Shown: piece after piece, positions 62,644-64,000 of the stretch | Layout: each line of letters begins with the position of its first letter | Numbering within the stretch: the stretch's first letter is position 1 | Assembly: GCA_012719125.1 (NCBI GenBank) | Contig: JAAYAY010000026.1 | Location: forward strand, 1 to 64,000 | Origin: Planctomycetaceae bacterium | GTDB taxonomy: Bacteria; Planctomycetota; Planctomycetia; Pirellulales; Thermoguttaceae | Direction: 5' to 3' | Length of the DNA stretch: 64,000 nucleotides | Program-made: the position numbers and the translations under genes | Notes under the pieces: generated by a model | Told to the model about the DNA's origin: nothing | The model's input: the letters and a program-made list of their open reading frames with translations, nothing else | Databases searched by the model: none

Positions 62644-63825
62644 ATGTCGAAGATAGGCCTTGTTCTCGTCGCGGTTGTTGTGGCCCTTGGCCTCTCAGGC
62701 GGACGGCCGTCGCTGGGGGGCGAAGCGGGACTCGGCTTCGATCCCACGGTGGCCCCGACGCTCGAGTGGATCCCCGCACCCACAGAGTTGCCGGCGAGCG
62801 CGGCCAAGTCGGAAGCGGAGATGAAGCCCTACCGCGAGCCGATCGGCACAAGCGGCGTGTCGTTCGACATGGTTCCGATCCCCGGCGGGAACTTTCTCAT
62901 GGGGAGCCCCGACGACGAAGCCGACCGCGAAGACGACGAAGGGCCGCAACACGAGGTCGCCCTCGAGCCCTTCTGGATGGGCCGATGTGAAGTGACGTGG
63001 GACGAGTACAACCTGTGGGCCGGTATCGTCGAAGGAATGGCGGCCGACGACACGGGCGACGCCGGCGCCGGCCTACAGGATCCGACGCTGCGGCGCATGG
63101 AGGCGATTGCCGACGCGATTGCCCGGCCTTCCAAGCCGTTCACCGACGTCACTTTCGACATGGGCAAATCCGGATACCCGGCTTTTGGAATGACCCAACT
63201 GGCCGCGCGATGCTACTGCAAATGGCTCAGCGCCAAGACAGGACGCTACTACCGCTTGCCCACCGAGGCCGAATGGGAGTATGCTTGCCGTGCCGGAACG
63301 ACCACGGCCTATTCCTTCGGCAACGACCCCGACCTGCTCGAAGACCACGGCTGGTCGTTCTTCAACGCCGACGATCGCTGTCAGAAGGTCGGCCTGAAGA
63401 AACCCAACCCGTGGGGACTCTACGATATGCACGGCAACGTGCGGGAATGGGTGCTCGACGCCTACGACCCCGACTACTATGGGCGGTTCGCCGGGCAGAT
63501 CGCCCGCAATCCGTTCCTGGTTCCGCAGACCGTCTATCCCCGCGTCGTGCGCGGCGGCTGTTGGGACAGCGATCCCGAAGACCTCCGCAGCGCGGCCCGC
63601 GAGGGCTCCAATCCCGAGTGGAAATCGGAAGACCCCCGCGATCCCCAGAGCATCTGGCAGTTCACCACTCCGGTGGCGCCGGGGTTTCGCGTCGTTCGTC
63701 CCTTGCGGGTGCCGACGCCGGAAGAGGCCCTGGTCTTCGAGCCCGACTACCGGGAAATCAAACAGTATTACTCCATATCGAAACAGACCGACGACGCGGC
63801 CTCGGCCGGCGCCGCACACGAATGA
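62644..63825 (+). CDS. Secreted SUMF1-domain protein lacking the FGE cysteines
   Basis: This is a 393-residue protein with a signal peptide (IGLVLVAVVVALGLSGG). The formylglycine-generating-enzyme fold starts at VSFDMVPIPGGNFLMGSPDD and includes FWMGRCEVTWDEYNLW, RYYRLPTEAEWEYACRAGTT, NPWGLYDMHGNVREWVLDAY and RVVRGGCWDSDP. True FGEs carry two cysteines of the active site after RGGSW; here the equivalent run is DSDPEDLRSAA, without them. It is thus probably not a sulfatase activator but a SUMF1-like domain of another role. A C-terminal acidic tail ends the protein. The next gene starts 40 bp downstream. Confidence 0.85.
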   Translation: MSKIGLVLVAVVVALGLSGGRPSLGGEAGLGFDPTVAPTLEWIPAPTELPASAAKSEAEMKPYREPIGTSGVSFDMVPIPGGNFLMGSPDDEADREDDEGPQHEVALEPFWMGRCEVTWDEYNLWAGIVEGMAADDTGDAGAGLQDPTLRRMEAIADAIARPSKPFTDVTFDMGKSGYPAFGMTQLAARCYCKWLSAKTGRYYRLPTEAEWEYACRAGTTTAYSFGNDPDLLEDHGWSFFNADDRCQKVGLKKPNPWGLYDMHGNVREWVLDAYDPDYYGRFAGQIARNPFLVPQTVYPRVVRGGCWDSDPEDLRSAAREGSNPEWKSEDPRDPQSIWQFTTPVAPGFRVVRPLRVPTPEEALVFEPDYREIKQYYSISKQTDDAASAGAAHE

Positions 63826-63864
63826 AATCTGCACGAATGTCCTCAACAAACTGGAGAAGGACCC

Positions 63865-64000
63865 ATGCCGATGGAAGAGACAAAGCAACCCGCCGAGTCG
63901 CCCCACGCTGAGTTCAACGGGATGCCCTGCGGCAAACTGGGCGAAGCGACGGTCAGCCGCCTGGTATTCGACGGTAACCCGCTGGTGGGCAACGTCCATA
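63865..64000 (+). CDS. Start of a probable aldo/keto-reductase-like protein (cut by the window edge)
   Basis: Only 45 residues are visible: a short polar leader, then FNGMPCGKLGEATVSRLVFD, then GNPLVGNV. This resembles the first strand and cofactor region of planctomycete aldo/keto-reductase-type proteins (KLG...VSRL...GGN). GGAGAAGG lies just before the ATG at 63865. It probably shares a transcript with the SUMF1-domain gene. The assignment is tentative. Confidence 0.45.
   Translation, partial: MPMEETKQPAESPHAEFNGMPCGKLGEATVSRLVFDGNPLVGNVH

Overview
The window looks like chromosomal DNA of a planctomycete, probably close to Pirellulales. The signs are a pilin-signal DUF1559 protein, secreted beta-propeller, von Willebrand and squalene-cyclase-like proteins, two small proteins starting with the NPYESP-type N-terminus, an S1 sulfatase, many secreted glycoside hydrolases with Tat or Sec signals, GC-rich coding sequence, frequent GTG starts, and many families of extragenic palindromes. 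No rRNA, tRNA or CRISPR array was recognised. Nothing was searched: all family assignments come from motif reading.

Layout. 0-4 kb: a transposase remnant, a secreted GH78 alpha-L-rhamnosidase and a CPPED1-like phosphoesterase. 4.8-12.5 kb: a minus-strand run of envelope-type proteins (a PQQ propeller with an embedded methyltransferase, a VWA protein, a giant TPR protein, a small membrane protein). 12.7-14.1 kb: a decayed transposase and a decayed secreted hydrolase. 14.1-18.2 kb: housekeeping genes priA and nadD, divergent, plus a secreted endonuclease/exonuclease/phosphatase-fold protein. 18.2-22.6 kb: a 1481-residue GH2-like protein. 22.7-24.8 kb: a UPF0175/DUF3368 toxin-antitoxin pair and a lone HicB. 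25-30.7 kb: carbohydrate-related and hydrolytic enzymes (AGE epimerase, S1 sulfatase with HEAT tail, esterase, isochorismatase-like). 31-34.2 kb: MoxR ATPase, DUF58 protein and HAD phosphatase. 34.4-38.4 kb: a tightly coupled operon, with 17-nt overlaps at three successive junctions. It encodes a radical-SAM protein resembling archaeal tetraether synthase (Tes/MJ0619), an Lgt-like membrane protein, an ICMT-like membrane methyltransferase and two NPYESP proteins. 38.4-41.3 kb: a large secreted TIM-barrel-like protein. 42.2-49.7 kb: CheV, a PDZ pseudoprotease, HlyIII, an RND exporter, an RmlD-like reductase and a nuclease-like protein. 49.8-56.7 kb: a squalene-cyclase-fold protein, small secreted proteins, DUF1559, a second MoxR-type ATPase and DUF2461. 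57-64 kb: an aldolase-like barrel, a GH141-like beta-helix, a DUF4160/DUF2442 pair, a PAS-AraC regulator, a SUMF1-domain protein and the start of a probable aldo/keto reductase-like gene.

The secreted rhamnosidase, GH2, sulfatase, esterase, epimerase and beta-helix proteins fit a life on complex (sulfated, rhamnose-containing) polysaccharides, but they are scattered and not arranged as one locus. The strongest candidate for an undescribed system is the 34.4-38.4 kb operon, which combines a Tes-like carbon-carbon-bond-forming radical SAM enzyme with two membrane proteins of lipid- or lipoprotein-modifying families. The second theme is dense interspersed repeats: a 133-bp hairpin element in three copies, all upstream of and co-oriented with genes; a 189-bp duplicated gene leader; palindromes abutting stop codons; and one palindrome read in frame inside a membrane methyltransferase gene.
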